Origin: SAR86 cluster bacterium SAR86B
GTDB lineage: Bacteria; Pseudomonadota; Gammaproteobacteria; Magnimaribacterales; D2472
DNA: 64,000 bases
Direction: 5' to 3'
Assembly: GCA_905181955.1 (NCBI GenBank)
Contig: CAJJAC010000008.1
Location: 1-64,000 of the forward strand
The notes below the pieces were generated by a model. The model saw only the letters and a list, made by a program, of their open reading frames with translations, did not search any database and was not told the DNA's origin. The position numbers and the translations under genes are program-made. This document shows positions 32,180 through 40,947 of this stretch, piece after piece. Within the stretch, counting starts at the first letter, position 1, and each line of letters starts with the position of its first letter.

Positions 32180-33081
32180 TGATTAAACAACTAGAAGCAC
32201 ATTTTCAAGAAATACAAAATGAAATCATAGATCATTATTGTGACTTTGAAACTAAAAAATCTTGTACTATTTCTGATGATAATTGGACAAGGGCAAAAGG
32301 AGGAGGAGGCAGAACTTTTGTCTTAGAAAACGGAAGATTTTTTGATAAAGCTGCAGTAAATTTTTCTTCTATTTCTGGAACAAAATTACCTGAATCAGCA
32401 AGAGAATATATAAAGAATAAAAAAGCAATTTCTTATAAAGCAATGGGTGTATCTGTTATCACCCATCCAAAGAATCCATTTATTCCAACAAGCCATATGA
32501 ATATAAGATTATTCCTACTCCTAAATAATAAAAAAGAAATCATTGAGTGGTGGGTAGGAGGTGGTTATGACCTCACTCCATATTTTGCATATGAGAAAGA
32601 TTGTTTGATGTGGCATAGGGATGCAAAACTTAATTTTGATCATTTTAATAAGAAATATTACAAAAAATTTGCAAAAAACTGTGACGACTATTTCTTTTTG
32701 CCGCATAGAAACGAAAAAAGGGGTATTGGAGGGGTATTTTTTGATAATTTCAATGATTTAGAGTTAGATGCATCTATAAAATTGCTAAAAAATACAGCTA
32801 GAACCTACTTAAAAAGCTACTTAAAGATAATAGGCCTAAGGAAAAGTCGTAAATATTCATCTAAAGATAAAGATTTTCAAGAGTACAGAAGAGGAAGATA
32901 TGCTGAATTTAACCTTTTATTTGATAGAGGCACCTCTTTTGGACTCCAGTCTGGTGGAAGAGTCGAGTCAATCCTTGCTTCACTGCCTCCAAAAGCTTCC
33001 TGGGTCTATAAAAAAGATAAATCTTTTGAAAAAAATGAAAAAAATCTATTATTAAGCCTAAAAAAGAAATGGAGAGGTTAA
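32179..33081 (+). CDS. hemF: Oxygen-dependent coproporphyrinogen III oxidase
   Basis: Decarboxylates coproporphyrinogen III in haem synthesis and uses O2. Signatures are HMNIRLFLL, WWVGGGYDLTPYF, GIGGVFFDNFND and YAEFNLLFDRGTSFGLQSGGRVESILASLPP. The 300 residues match the family. Choice of the aerobic enzyme agrees with the aa3 oxidase cluster downstream. Protein and codons are Lys/Asn/Ile-rich. Confidence 0.96.
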   Translation: MIKQLEAHFQEIQNEIIDHYCDFETKKSCTISDDNWTRAKGGGGRTFVLENGRFFDKAAVNFSSISGTKLPESAREYIKNKKAISYKAMGVSVITHPKNPFIPTSHMNIRLFLLLNNKKEIIEWWVGGGYDLTPYFAYEKDCLMWHRDAKLNFDHFNKKYYKKFAKNCDDYFFLPHRNEKRGIGGVFFDNFNDLELDASIKLLKNTARTYLKSYLKIIGLRKSRKYSSKDKDFQEYRRGRYAEFNLLFDRGTSFGLQSGGRVESILASLPPKASWVYKKDKSFEKNEKNLLLSLKKKWRG

Positions 33082-33093
33082 AATTTATAAATA

Positions 33094-33906
33094 ATGTCTA
33101 AATTATATAAATTAGGAGTTATAGGCTCTCCTATAGATCACTCTTTATCCCCATTTATACATTCACGATTTGGCAGGCAGGAAAATATAAATTTAGATTA
33201 CAGGGCTTATAAAGTTGAAGATGAAAACCTAGAAGCCTTTGTCAAAGAATTTTTTCTCTCAAAAGACGCTAAAGGACTAAATATAACCTTGCCTCATAAA
33301 AAATCTGTAGCAAGAATAATTAAAAATCTTTCTGATGAGGCATCTTTTATAGATGCAGTAAATACAATCAATAAAATCTCAAATAAATTACATGCTTTAT
33401 CCACAGATGGTGAAGGCCTTATTAAGGACATGGATGAAAAAAATATTAAGATTAAGAATCAAAATATATTGGTTCTTGGTGCGGGAGCAGCTGTTGAAAG
33501 TGTTCTATTTAAAATTATCCAATCCAAACCTAAATCTATAACTTTAATTAACAGGACAGAGGAAAAGTCTAAAAAGCTGCATTCTAAATATTTGCACATG
33601 ATCGATATATCTCTTGGACTAGGAGCTAATAATTATGATTTGGTTATAAACGGGTCATCTGCTGGGCTCACTGGTAATTTTTTACCACCAGAAGATACTT
33701 TTTTTAACGAGAAAACAGTTTTTTATGACCTTAACTATTCATTAACAGGAACAGCATTTTGTAATTGGGCAGATAATATTTCTGATCATTCTTATGACGG
33801 CATGGGTATGTTGATATCTCAGGCTGCACTATCTTTTTATGAGTGGTTTGGTGTGTTGCCATCAACAACAAGCATTGCTGATGAGCTTAGAGATTTAAGA
33901 AATTGA
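33094..33906 (+). CDS. aroE: Shikimate dehydrogenase
   Basis: NADPH-dependent reduction of 3-dehydroshikimate in aromatic amino acid synthesis. The substrate-binding N-terminus is LGVIGSPIDHSLSPFIH. The catalytic Lys and Asn lie in LNITLPHKKSVA, and DGEGL follows. The nucleotide site is NILVLGAGAAVESVLF with NRTEEKSK. GMGMLISQAALSFYEWFG closes the protein. At 270 residues it is normal. A consensus-like DnaA box (33397-33405) lies inside the gene and is probably chance. Confidence 0.95.
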   Translation: MSKLYKLGVIGSPIDHSLSPFIHSRFGRQENINLDYRAYKVEDENLEAFVKEFFLSKDAKGLNITLPHKKSVARIIKNLSDEASFIDAVNTINKISNKLHALSTDGEGLIKDMDEKNIKIKNQNILVLGAGAAVESVLFKIIQSKPKSITLINRTEEKSKKLHSKYLHMIDISLGLGANNYDLVINGSSAGLTGNFLPPEDTFFNEKTVFYDLNYSLTGTAFCNWADNISDHSYDGMGMLISQAALSFYEWFGVLPSTTSIADELRDLRN

Positions 33907-34118
33907 AAAAGTTTATACAATTCATAGCTGGGGCGATCTGCCCAAGCTGCTCAGAGCAAGACTCGATAGCAATTCATCAAGATGATGATGAGATATACTG
34001 CGCTAAATGTGGCTATAAAGAATTTAGACCTGGTTCTATAAAAGATCCAAAAAAAATGACTACAATTAAAGCAGTTAATGTTGTTGATATAACAGATTTT
34101 AATAAGACTAAAAAGTAG
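33903..34118 (+). CDS. yheV: YheV-family zinc-ribbon protein
   Basis: A 71-residue protein with a KKFIQFIAGAICPSCSEQDS N-terminus and two CXXC pairs (CPSC and CAKC, about 18-21 and 37-40) forming a zinc ribbon. This matches the small YheV family (DUF2387), whose role is unknown. The start is TTG at 33903 and overlaps the aroE stop by three bases, so it is translated with aroE. An aroE-yheV-like neighbour also fits published operon layouts I recall only vaguely. Confidence 0.75.
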   Translation: MKKFIQFIAGAICPSCSEQDSIAIHQDDDEIYCAKCGYKEFRPGSIKDPKKMTTIKAVNVVDITDFNKTKK

Positions 34119-34225
34119 TAATTTATTCCCCAAAGTTATAGAATACACGGAAATTAAGCCATAAGAATTGAGTAACTTTTTATGGCATCAAAGGTTCTAT
34201 AAAAAACTAGTTATAAGGGACATAC

Positions 34226-35380
34226 ATGACTAATGTTAGAAGTTTAATTTTTTCAATTAAAAAACAATTTACAGTTATATTATTTGCGCTTTCCAATAAA
34301 GCTTCGGCTGAGTGGGATGACTTAAATATGACGCAGGGAGCAACTGCAATAAGTAGAGAGGTCTATGACCTGCATATGCTTATTTTTTGGATTTGTGTTG
34401 TTATAGGCGTCTTAGTATTTGGAGTCATGTTTTACTCAATGTATGCATATACCAAAAAGAAGAATCCTGTTGCAGCTACATTTCATGAGAATACAAAGGT
34501 TGAGCTAGCATGGACAATTATTCCTTTTTTAATTCTTATTGCTATGGCTGTTCCAGCATCCAAAACTCTTCAATCTATTTATAACGATGAAGCTGGCGAT
34601 ATTAATATTCAAGTAATTGGTCATCAATGGAAGTGGCAGTACAGATATCTCGAAGATGATGTTAACTTTTTTGCAAACCTATCAACTGATCTCGATGAAA
34701 TATATAACAAAGTTCCTAAGGGTGAAAACTATCTTCAAGAAGTTGATGAAATAGTAGTAATCCCAGTTGGCAAAAAAGTTAGATTTCTTATAACAGCAAA
34801 TGATGTTATCCATTCATGGTGGGTGCCTGCATTTGCCATAAAACAAGATGCTATCCCTGGTTTTATAAATACTGCTTGGACTATTGTTGATGAGCCCGGA
34901 CTATTCAGAGGAAAATGCACAGAGCTGTGCGGAAAAAATCATGGCTTTATGCCCATTGTAGTTAAGGCTGTTGAGCAAGATGAGTACGATCTTTGGATAA
35001 AAGAAAAACAAGCAGGAGCAATAGCTTTGGCTGAATTAACAGAAAAAGACTGGACAGCTGCAGAGCTTGTAGAAAGAGGTGAATCTCTATATATAAAGAA
35101 CTGTGTAGCATGTCATGGACCTAATGGTGCAGGTGTAACAGGAATTTTTCCTGCTCTGGCAGGAAGTGACATAGTTTTAAATAATAAAACTCGCCAAATA
35201 GAAATTTTGATGGAAGGAGTTCAAGGAGCCGCAATGCAATCTTATGCAGAACAACTTGCTGAAGTTGATATGGCAGCCGTTATTACTTACACAAGAAGGT
35301 CTTGGGGTAATGCTGAGAAAGGGGATGGAGAAATTGTTGTTCCCAAAGATATAGTTGAATATAAGAAAGCAAAAATTTAG
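34226..35380 (+). CDS. coxB: Cytochrome c oxidase subunit II with fused cytochrome c domain
   Basis: Electron entry subunit of the terminal oxidase. A signal-like N-terminus is followed by two membrane helices (HMLIFWICVVIGVLVFGVMF; LAWTIIPFLILIAMAVP). The periplasmic cupredoxin domain binds CuA with a His near 196 (IHSWWVPAF) and CTELCGKNHGFM (about 231-242). A C-terminal class I cytochrome c domain follows, with CVACH near residue 293 and a later Met ligand, giving a caa3-like architecture. At 384 residues this agrees with fused forms. It is the first gene of the ctaC-D-G-E cluster. Confidence 0.95.
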   Translation: MTNVRSLIFSIKKQFTVILFALSNKASAEWDDLNMTQGATAISREVYDLHMLIFWICVVIGVLVFGVMFYSMYAYTKKKNPVAATFHENTKVELAWTIIPFLILIAMAVPASKTLQSIYNDEAGDINIQVIGHQWKWQYRYLEDDVNFFANLSTDLDEIYNKVPKGENYLQEVDEIVVIPVGKKVRFLITANDVIHSWWVPAFAIKQDAIPGFINTAWTIVDEPGLFRGKCTELCGKNHGFMPIVVKAVEQDEYDLWIKEKQAGAIALAELTEKDWTAAELVERGESLYIKNCVACHGPNGAGVTGIFPALAGSDIVLNNKTRQIEILMEGVQGAAMQSYAEQLAEVDMAAVITYTRRSWGNAEKGDGEIVVPKDIVEYKKAKI

Positions 35381-35398
35381 TATTAAAAGAGGAAATAT

Positions 35399-36982
35399 AT
35401 GAGCGCTGTAATAGAAAATCACCATGACGATCATCATCATGGTCCTGCAAAAGGTTTAAAAAGATGGTTTTATACAACTAACCATAAAGATATAGGAACA
35501 CTATATCTGTGGTTTAGTTTTGCTATGTTCCTCATTGGTGGAGCTATGGCAATGATTATCAGAGCCGAGCTTTTCCAGCCAGGCATGCAAATTGTTGAGC
35601 CAGAATTCTATAATCAAATGATCACCTTGCACGGGTTAATTATGATTTTCGGTGGAGTTATGCCAGCCTTTGTTGGTCTTGCTAACTGGCTAGTTCCTAT
35701 GATGATAGGTGCACCAGATATGGCATTGCCTAGAATGAATAATTTAAGTTTTTGGATATTACCTTTTGCATTCTTTATTCTTCTATCTTCATTATTTATG
35801 GAGGGTGGAGCTCCTAATTTTGGTTGGACGTTTTATGCGCCTCTTTCAACTACTTATGCCCCTCCAAGCACAACCTTTTTTATATTCTCTGTTCATATAA
35901 TGGGTGCATCATCAATAATGGGCTCAATTAATGTCATAGTAACAATCATGAACATGAGAGCTCCAGGAATGGGGCTTATGAAAATGCCTCTTTTCGTATG
36001 GTCCTGGTTGATTACTGCATACCTACTAATTGCAGTTATGCCAGTTCTTGCAGGCGCAGTAACTATGATGTTAATGGATATCCATTTTGGAACTAGTTTC
36101 TTTAATGCAGCAGGTGGCGGAGACCCAGTTCTATTCCAGCATATATTTTGGTTCTTCGGACATCCAGAAGTCTATATTATGATTCTTCCAGCTTTTGGAA
36201 TTGTTTCTCATATTATTGAGACCTTCTCTAGAAAACAGTTATTTGGATACTCATCTATGGTTTGGGCGATGCTATCAATTGCTATCCTTTCTTTTGTAGT
36301 ATGGGCGCATCATATGTTTACAGTTGGCATGCCTCTTGCGGCAGAATTATTTTTCATGTGGTCAACAATGCTTATCGCCGTTCCAACTGGAGTAAAAGTA
36401 TTTAATTGGATAGCAACTATGTTTAGGGGCTCAATAACATTTGAAACACCTATGTTATTTGCATGTGCATTTGTTGTGTTATTCACCCTTGGTGGCTTTT
36501 CTGGGTTAATGCTTGCCATTACTCCAGCTGATTTTCAGTATCACGATACATACTTTGTTGTAGCTCATTTTCATTACGTATTAGTTCCTGGAGCTATCTT
36601 CTCAATAATGGCAGCAGTCTATTACTGGATACCTAAATGGACTGGCAACATGTATGACGAAAGACTTGGAAAACTTCATTTCTGGCTTTCATTTGTTGGT
36701 GTAAATGTAACATTCTTCCCACAGCATTTTATCGGCTTGGCTGGCATGCCAAGACGTGTTCCAGATTACGCGTTGCAATTTGCAGACTGGAATATGGTTT
36801 CAACAGCCGGAGCATTCTTATTTGGTTTTTCACAAGTATTCTTCTTATTTATTGTTATTAAGACAGTAGTGGGTGGAAAGAAAGCAACTGCTCAGGTATG
36901 GGAAGGTGCTAGAGGTTTAGAATGGACAGTTGATTCACCTGCTCCTTATCATACATTTACCACACCACCTAAAGTAAGCTAA
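35399..36982 (+). CDS. ctaD: Cytochrome c oxidase subunit I
   Basis: Catalytic subunit with low-spin haem a and the haem a3-CuB centre. The 527-residue protein has about twelve helices. Motifs are TLHGLIMIFGGVMPAF (haem a His), WFFGHPEVYIMILPAFG (CuB His, Tyr cross-link and the proton Glu), VWAHHMFTVG and DTYFVVAHFHYVLVPGA. The HPEVY glutamate and the DMALPRMNN loop indicate an A1-type proton pump. A His-rich N-terminus (HHDDHHHG) is present, as in many marine relatives. coxB lies 18 bases upstream. Confidence 0.97.
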   Translation: MSAVIENHHDDHHHGPAKGLKRWFYTTNHKDIGTLYLWFSFAMFLIGGAMAMIIRAELFQPGMQIVEPEFYNQMITLHGLIMIFGGVMPAFVGLANWLVPMMIGAPDMALPRMNNLSFWILPFAFFILLSSLFMEGGAPNFGWTFYAPLSTTYAPPSTTFFIFSVHIMGASSIMGSINVIVTIMNMRAPGMGLMKMPLFVWSWLITAYLLIAVMPVLAGAVTMMLMDIHFGTSFFNAAGGGDPVLFQHIFWFFGHPEVYIMILPAFGIVSHIIETFSRKQLFGYSSMVWAMLSIAILSFVVWAHHMFTVGMPLAAELFFMWSTMLIAVPTGVKVFNWIATMFRGSITFETPMLFACAFVVLFTLGGFSGLMLAITPADFQYHDTYFVVAHFHYVLVPGAIFSIMAAVYYWIPKWTGNMYDERLGKLHFWLSFVGVNVTFFPQHFIGLAGMPRRVPDYALQFADWNMVSTAGAFLFGFSQVFFLFIVIKTVVGGKKATAQVWEGARGLEWTVDSPAPYHTFTTPPKVS

Positions 36983-36984
36983 TT

Positions 36985-37545
36985 ATGGGTAATAAGAGAA
37001 AGACTATATTAAAACTTTCAGCCGCAGTGGCGGGAATGTACTTATTCTCTTTTTTACTTGTGCCTTTATATGATGTTTTTTGTGATATTACAGGCCTAAA
37101 TGGCAAAGTTGCTCAATCAACGAATGCAGAGTCATCAATATCTGTTGAAGGAAGAGAGATAAGTCTTCAATTTATCTCACATAATAATGCAGGAATGCCT
37201 TGGGTATTTAAGCCATCAAAAAAAGTTTCAAAAATAAAAACGGGGACACTTTATGAGGCTACATTTTATGCAAAGAATACTACTGATAAAATGATGACTG
37301 GTAGAGCTGTTAATAGCGTTGCTCCGTCAAATGCAAAAGATTATATTAAAAAAATAGAGTGTTTTTGTTTTGCTGAAGGCATAGAGCTTATGCCAGGTGA
37401 AGAGATACTCCTTCCAATCAAAATGGTTGTTGATAATGAGCTGCCTAAAAATATTAAGAATATAGTTCTTTCTTATACTATCTTCGATAGTAATATAGAA
37501 CACAGTATTACAATGGATCACGATAGTGATCTCGCGGGGTCTTAA
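36985..37545 (+). CDS. ctaG: Cytochrome c oxidase assembly protein CtaG/Cox11
   Basis: Membrane-anchored copper chaperone that delivers Cu to the CuB site. One N-terminal helix is followed by FLLVPLYDVFCDITGLNGK. The periplasmic domain has GMPWVFKP, FYAKNTTDKMMTGRAVNSVAPSNA and the copper-binding IECFCFAEGIELMPGE with the CFCF motif. At 186 residues it is normal. It sits between ctaD and ctaE, the standard place. Confidence 0.95.
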   Translation: MGNKRKTILKLSAAVAGMYLFSFLLVPLYDVFCDITGLNGKVAQSTNAESSISVEGREISLQFISHNNAGMPWVFKPSKKVSKIKTGTLYEATFYAKNTTDKMMTGRAVNSVAPSNAKDYIKKIECFCFAEGIELMPGEEILLPIKMVVDNELPKNIKNIVLSYTIFDSNIEHSITMDHDSDLAGS

Positions 37546-37548
37546 GAT

Positions 37549-38466
37549 ATGAGTGGTGGAAATTATTACGTACCAGATTCAAGCAGATATCCAATTTTTG
37601 CTGCTGTCTCTTTATTTCTTCTTGTTATGGGAGCAGGTGGAACAATAAATGGAGTAGCTAACGGCTCTACAGTTTTATATATAGGCTTTGCAACTATGGC
37701 TGTGACAATGTTTTTCTGGTTTAGAACAGTTGTTCAGGAACATCTAGCAGGTCTTGATAGTGCTCAGTTAAAAAAATCTTATGTATTTGGTATGGCATGG
37801 TTCATTTTTTCTGAGGTTATGTTCTTTGGAGCATTTTTTGGCGCTTTATTTTATGTAAGAAATTTTGCAGTGCCATGGCTAGCAGGTGAGGGAGAGAAAG
37901 GCGCACCAATTGCATTTGTTCAAGAGATGGGCGTAGACTTTTGGACTGGATTCCAAAATACGTGGCCAGTTATAGCTACTCCAGATGCTGGAGATGCATA
38001 CGAGATGGCTGATAAAAGTATGGCTTTTCCTGGTTGGTCGCATGTTGCTGAGTGGTTACCTCTTTGGAATACAATCATTCTTCTAAGCTCAAGTGTTACC
38101 GTACATTTTGCTCATCTAGGTTTAAAAAATGGAAGCAGAAAAGCTTTTAATAGATGGCTTGGTGCAACAGTCGGCTTAGCTGTAATATTTTTAGGACTCC
38201 AAGCTGCAGAATACTATGAAGCATATGCACATTACGGACTAACCCTTAATTCTGGAATATACGGATCTACATTCTTTATGTTAACTGGGTTTCATGGCTT
38301 CCATGTTTTTCTTGGTTGTTGCATGCTTTCAGTGATGCTTGTTAGATCAGTATTCTTTAATCATTTTGAAACACATGACCATTTTGGTTTTGAAGCAGCA
38401 TCATGGTACTGGCACTTTGTAGATGTTGTTTGGGTAATGTTATTTTTCTTTGTATATATAATCTAA
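37549..38466 (+). CDS. ctaE: Cytochrome c oxidase subunit III
   Basis: Non-catalytic core subunit of the oxidase, with seven helices. Signatures include FGMAWFIFSEVMFFGAFFGALFYVR, NTIILLSSSVTVHFAH, LGLQAAEYYEAY, GSTFFMLTGFHGFHVFLG and the C-terminal ASWYWHFVDVVWVMLFFFVYI. At 305 residues it is slightly long because of a hydrophilic loop around residues 105-155. It ends in a 4-bp stop overlap with the convergent DUF2909 gene. Confidence 0.96.
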   Translation: MSGGNYYVPDSSRYPIFAAVSLFLLVMGAGGTINGVANGSTVLYIGFATMAVTMFFWFRTVVQEHLAGLDSAQLKKSYVFGMAWFIFSEVMFFGAFFGALFYVRNFAVPWLAGEGEKGAPIAFVQEMGVDFWTGFQNTWPVIATPDAGDAYEMADKSMAFPGWSHVAEWLPLWNTIILLSSSVTVHFAHLGLKNGSRKAFNRWLGATVGLAVIFLGLQAAEYYEAYAHYGLTLNSGIYGSTFFMLTGFHGFHVFLGCCMLSVMLVRSVFFNHFETHDHFGFEAASWYWHFVDVVWVMLFFFVYII

Positions 38467-38708
38467 TTAACTTGGTCCCAAGGAACGCTATTACCTAGCT
38501 GCCCTGTATAAAGACCATACGTAATTAAAATTATTAATAAGATACCAAGACTAACTCTAGCTCCTAAACCATAAACAGTTCTTTTGCTTTCGGTTAAGCC
38601 CTGATCCTTCAAGAGAAAGAATAGGCTACTACCTAAACTTAAAAGGATTAAAGCGATTACAATGAATATTGTAGTTTTTAATAACATCTTGCGAGTATTG
38701 TAAAACAT
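38463..38708 (-). CDS. Twin-transmembrane protein, DUF2909 family
   Basis: A small protein of two membrane helices joined by LLKDQGLTESKRTVYGLGARVS. This shape and the central KD.G..KRTV.. segment match the DUF2909 twin-TM proteins that sit between ctaE and surf1 in many gammaproteobacteria. The function is unknown, but the conserved place implies a part in oxidase assembly. Two starts are possible: ATG 38708 (81 residues) or ATG 38687 (74 residues, MLLKTTIF), the second giving the family's usual N-terminus. It is the only minus-strand gene inside the oxidase cluster. Confidence 0.75.
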   Translation of the reverse strand: MFYNTRKMLLKTTIFIVIALILLSLGSSLFFLLKDQGLTESKRTVYGLGARVSLGILLIILITYGLYTGQLGNSVPWDQVN

Positions 38709-38724
38709 AGTTTTTTTTTTAGAT

Positions 38725-39435
38725 ATGACTAGAAACCAATCTTTTAATCCGGGTACAAAAATCTCTGTATTTTTTATCTTTTTTGCAACTGTATTTTTTG
38801 CACTAGGCGTATGGCAGATAGAAAGAGGTCAAAATAAACAACAAGTATTAGATGCATTTAACTCAGCCATGAAAGCTGAACCTTCCCCACTTAGCTCAAA
38901 CTCAAAAAAATGGCAGCGTGTATATGTATCTGGAACATTTGATGAATCACGTCAAATTTTAATTGACAACACAATTTTTAGAGGTCGCGTAGGTTTTAAA
39001 GTTTTTACTCCTTTTATCTTAAAGTCATCAGAGCAATTACTGCTTGTTGATAGAGGCTGGATACAACAAGAAGACTTTAGAGTAAATTTACCAGCCATAC
39101 CTATCAAAAGCCTATCTGCAGACCTTAGTGGGTTACTTGTAAAACCAGAGCTTGGCTTTGTTCTGTCTGATGAGTTAATTTCAGGCCCATGGCCAAAGAT
39201 AAGCCAAACCCAATCATTGAATTATATTGTAAAAGAATATCCCGAAGAGCTTTATCCTTTTGTATTAGTCGCTGAACCAACATTTCAAGATGCCTTGAAT
39301 TATATGGAAGTTATACCAACCAATATGCCTCCTGTAAAACACTATGGATATGCACTTCAGTGGTTTACTATGTTTCTTGTTTTATGTGGGATGTATATAT
39401 ATTTCGGTTTCAAAAATAAAAATTATGAAAAATAA
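38725..39435 (+). CDS. SURF1-family cytochrome oxidase assembly protein
   Basis: Helps insert haem a into subunit I. Topology is a helix at each end with a periplasmic domain between (FFIFFATVFFALGVWQIERG; YGYALQWFTMFLVLCGMYIYF). LGVWQIERGQNKQQ, ILIDNTIFRGRVGFKVFTPF, LLVDRGWI and the C-terminal HYGYALQWF are family motifs. At 236 residues it is normal. The last 11 bases overlap the start of the next gene. Confidence 0.92.
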   Translation: MTRNQSFNPGTKISVFFIFFATVFFALGVWQIERGQNKQQVLDAFNSAMKAEPSPLSSNSKKWQRVYVSGTFDESRQILIDNTIFRGRVGFKVFTPFILKSSEQLLLVDRGWIQQEDFRVNLPAIPIKSLSADLSGLLVKPELGFVLSDELISGPWPKISQTQSLNYIVKEYPEELYPFVLVAEPTFQDALNYMEVIPTNMPPVKHYGYALQWFTMFLVLCGMYIYFGFKNKNYEK

Positions 39436-39973
39436 AATAGCATTAATCTTTATCTTATTAACTCCTATTCTTATCGTAGCTCTATCTTCTATATATTTTA
39501 GTATGGGATATTCACCAGAAGGTACAAAAAATGAAGGCATATTCTTTAATGAATACTTTGATGTATCAGATATGGAAATTTATACAGAGGATAAAAAAAT
39601 ATCATTTCAAGACGGCAAATGGATTCTCGGTGTTTACATAACAGATGCAGATAAAGCAAAAAACTCTTTATATCTTATGCGTCAATTAAATGTTGCCTTA
39701 AATAGAGATATTTTTAGGGTTAAAAGAGCGGCTTTTTATAATAATAAAGAATTAGAAGCAGCTATAAAAAATACAAAGAGCGAATATCCCAGAATAGGCA
39801 TCTATAAAGATCCTTCAAATATTTTCTTTAACTCTTTACAAAACAATTCTGATCTAGATCTTACTCTAGATAATCCAATTTTTGTTATAGATCCTTACGG
39901 AAGAGTTGTTATGTACTTTAATGTTGATCTTGATCCTAAGAAAATCTTAAAAGATTTGAAGGTATTAATTTAA
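39425..39973 (+). CDS. Membrane-anchored Sco-like protein lacking the redox cysteines
   Basis: A 182-residue protein with one N-terminal helix (IALIFILLTPILIVALSSIYF) and a soluble domain. GKWILGVYITDADKAKNSLY, LMRQLNVALNRDIFRVKRA and a C-terminal IFVIDPYGRVVMYFNVDLDP are reminiscent of the thioredoxin-like protein found between surf1 and ctaA in Pseudomonas. There a CD..C pair is expected; here no Cys occurs anywhere, so no copper or thiol chemistry is likely. The start is the ATG at 39425, inside the surf1 3' end; a longer start at 39344 would only add out-of-family residues. Its stop overlaps the ctaA ATG. Confidence 0.6.
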   Translation: MKNKIALIFILLTPILIVALSSIYFSMGYSPEGTKNEGIFFNEYFDVSDMEIYTEDKKISFQDGKWILGVYITDADKAKNSLYLMRQLNVALNRDIFRVKRAAFYNNKELEAAIKNTKSEYPRIGIYKDPSNIFFNSLQNNSDLDLTLDNPIFVIDPYGRVVMYFNVDLDPKKILKDLKVLI

Positions 39974-40947
39974 TGACATACATAAGAAATTTATCTCTAT
40001 TTGGCGTTTTATTTGGTTTTGTTGTAGTCGCACTTGGTGCTTGGACTAGATTAGTAGATGCCGGTCTAGGCTGTCCAGACTGGCCTGGGTGTTATGGGTT
40101 TGTTGTTTTTCCTACGAGTGAATTAGATGTAGCGATTGCAGAACAGCGCTTCCCTCAATTTCCATATGACATTAATAAAGCAATACCAGAAGTAGTTCAT
40201 AGATATTTTGCTGCTACATTAGGGTTAGTTGCCATAGTACTTTCTTTCTTATCTTTTAAACAAAGAAAAGACATTAATATTAGATACTGGTGTCTTGGGT
40301 TACTTGTATTTATATGTTGCCAGGGAGTATTTGGTTATCTTACTGTTAGCTTAAAACTCTTACCGATAATAGTTACAGGCCATCTCTTTGGTGGATTTAT
40401 TACTGTATCGTTATTCTTCTTTATCTTTATTAGGGCAGGAAATTTTGCTTCATTAAATACCTTTAATATCCAAAAAGTTAAATATATTGCATTAACTTGC
40501 TTAGCCTTGCTCTTAGTTCAAATATTTTTAGGTGCCTGGACAAGTACCAATTATGCTTCACTAGCGTGCCCGGATTTTCCCACCTGCCAGGGTTCTTTTT
40601 CTCCTGATATGGATTTCAAGAATGGATTTAGTTTTAATCAAGAGGTTGGGCCCAATTACTTATATGGGTTACTAGATAATCCTTCCAGAGTTGCAATTCA
40701 TTATTCTCACAGAGTGACCGCTTTAATTTTAATGCTCGCATATTTAATATTAATATCCAAACTTTGGTTTACAGCGGCAGCTCCATTAGCATCTTCAGTT
40801 GGCGTGATACTACTAACTCAAATATCATTAGGTATCATGAATGTTGTATATGTTTTACCTCTTTATATTGCTATAGCGCATAATCTAGTAGCTGCATTAC
40901 TTTTAATCATAACGCTAACAATTAATTATTTAGCCTGGAAAAGATGA
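39973..40947 (+). CDS. ctaA: Haem A synthase (COX15/CtaA)
   Basis: Oxidises the C8 methyl of haem O to make haem A. The eight-helix protein has two homologous halves: GAWTRLVDAGLGCPDWPGCYG with EVVHRYFAA, and GAWTSTNYASLACPDFPTCQG with AIHYSHRVTA. These give the paired Cys motifs and haem-ligand His residues. At 324 residues it is normal. It overlaps both neighbours by one to four bases. Confidence 0.95.
   Translation: MTYIRNLSLFGVLFGFVVVALGAWTRLVDAGLGCPDWPGCYGFVVFPTSELDVAIAEQRFPQFPYDINKAIPEVVHRYFAATLGLVAIVLSFLSFKQRKDINIRYWCLGLLVFICCQGVFGYLTVSLKLLPIIVTGHLFGGFITVSLFFFIFIRAGNFASLNTFNIQKVKYIALTCLALLLVQIFLGAWTSTNYASLACPDFPTCQGSFSPDMDFKNGFSFNQEVGPNYLYGLLDNPSRVAIHYSHRVTALILMLAYLILISKLWFTAAAPLASSVGVILLTQISLGIMNVVYVLPLYIAIAHNLVAALLLIITLTINYLAWKR

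Noticed and set aside
33397..33405. A consensus DnaA box TTATCCACA
   Set aside because: It lies alone inside aroE, 15 kb from the origin region, and codes for conserved-looking residues; likely chance in an AT-rich genome.
39344..39424. N-terminal extension of the Sco-like protein
   Set aside because: The 27 extra codons lie in the surf1 3' end in another frame; the ATG at 39425 begins a normal membrane anchor.
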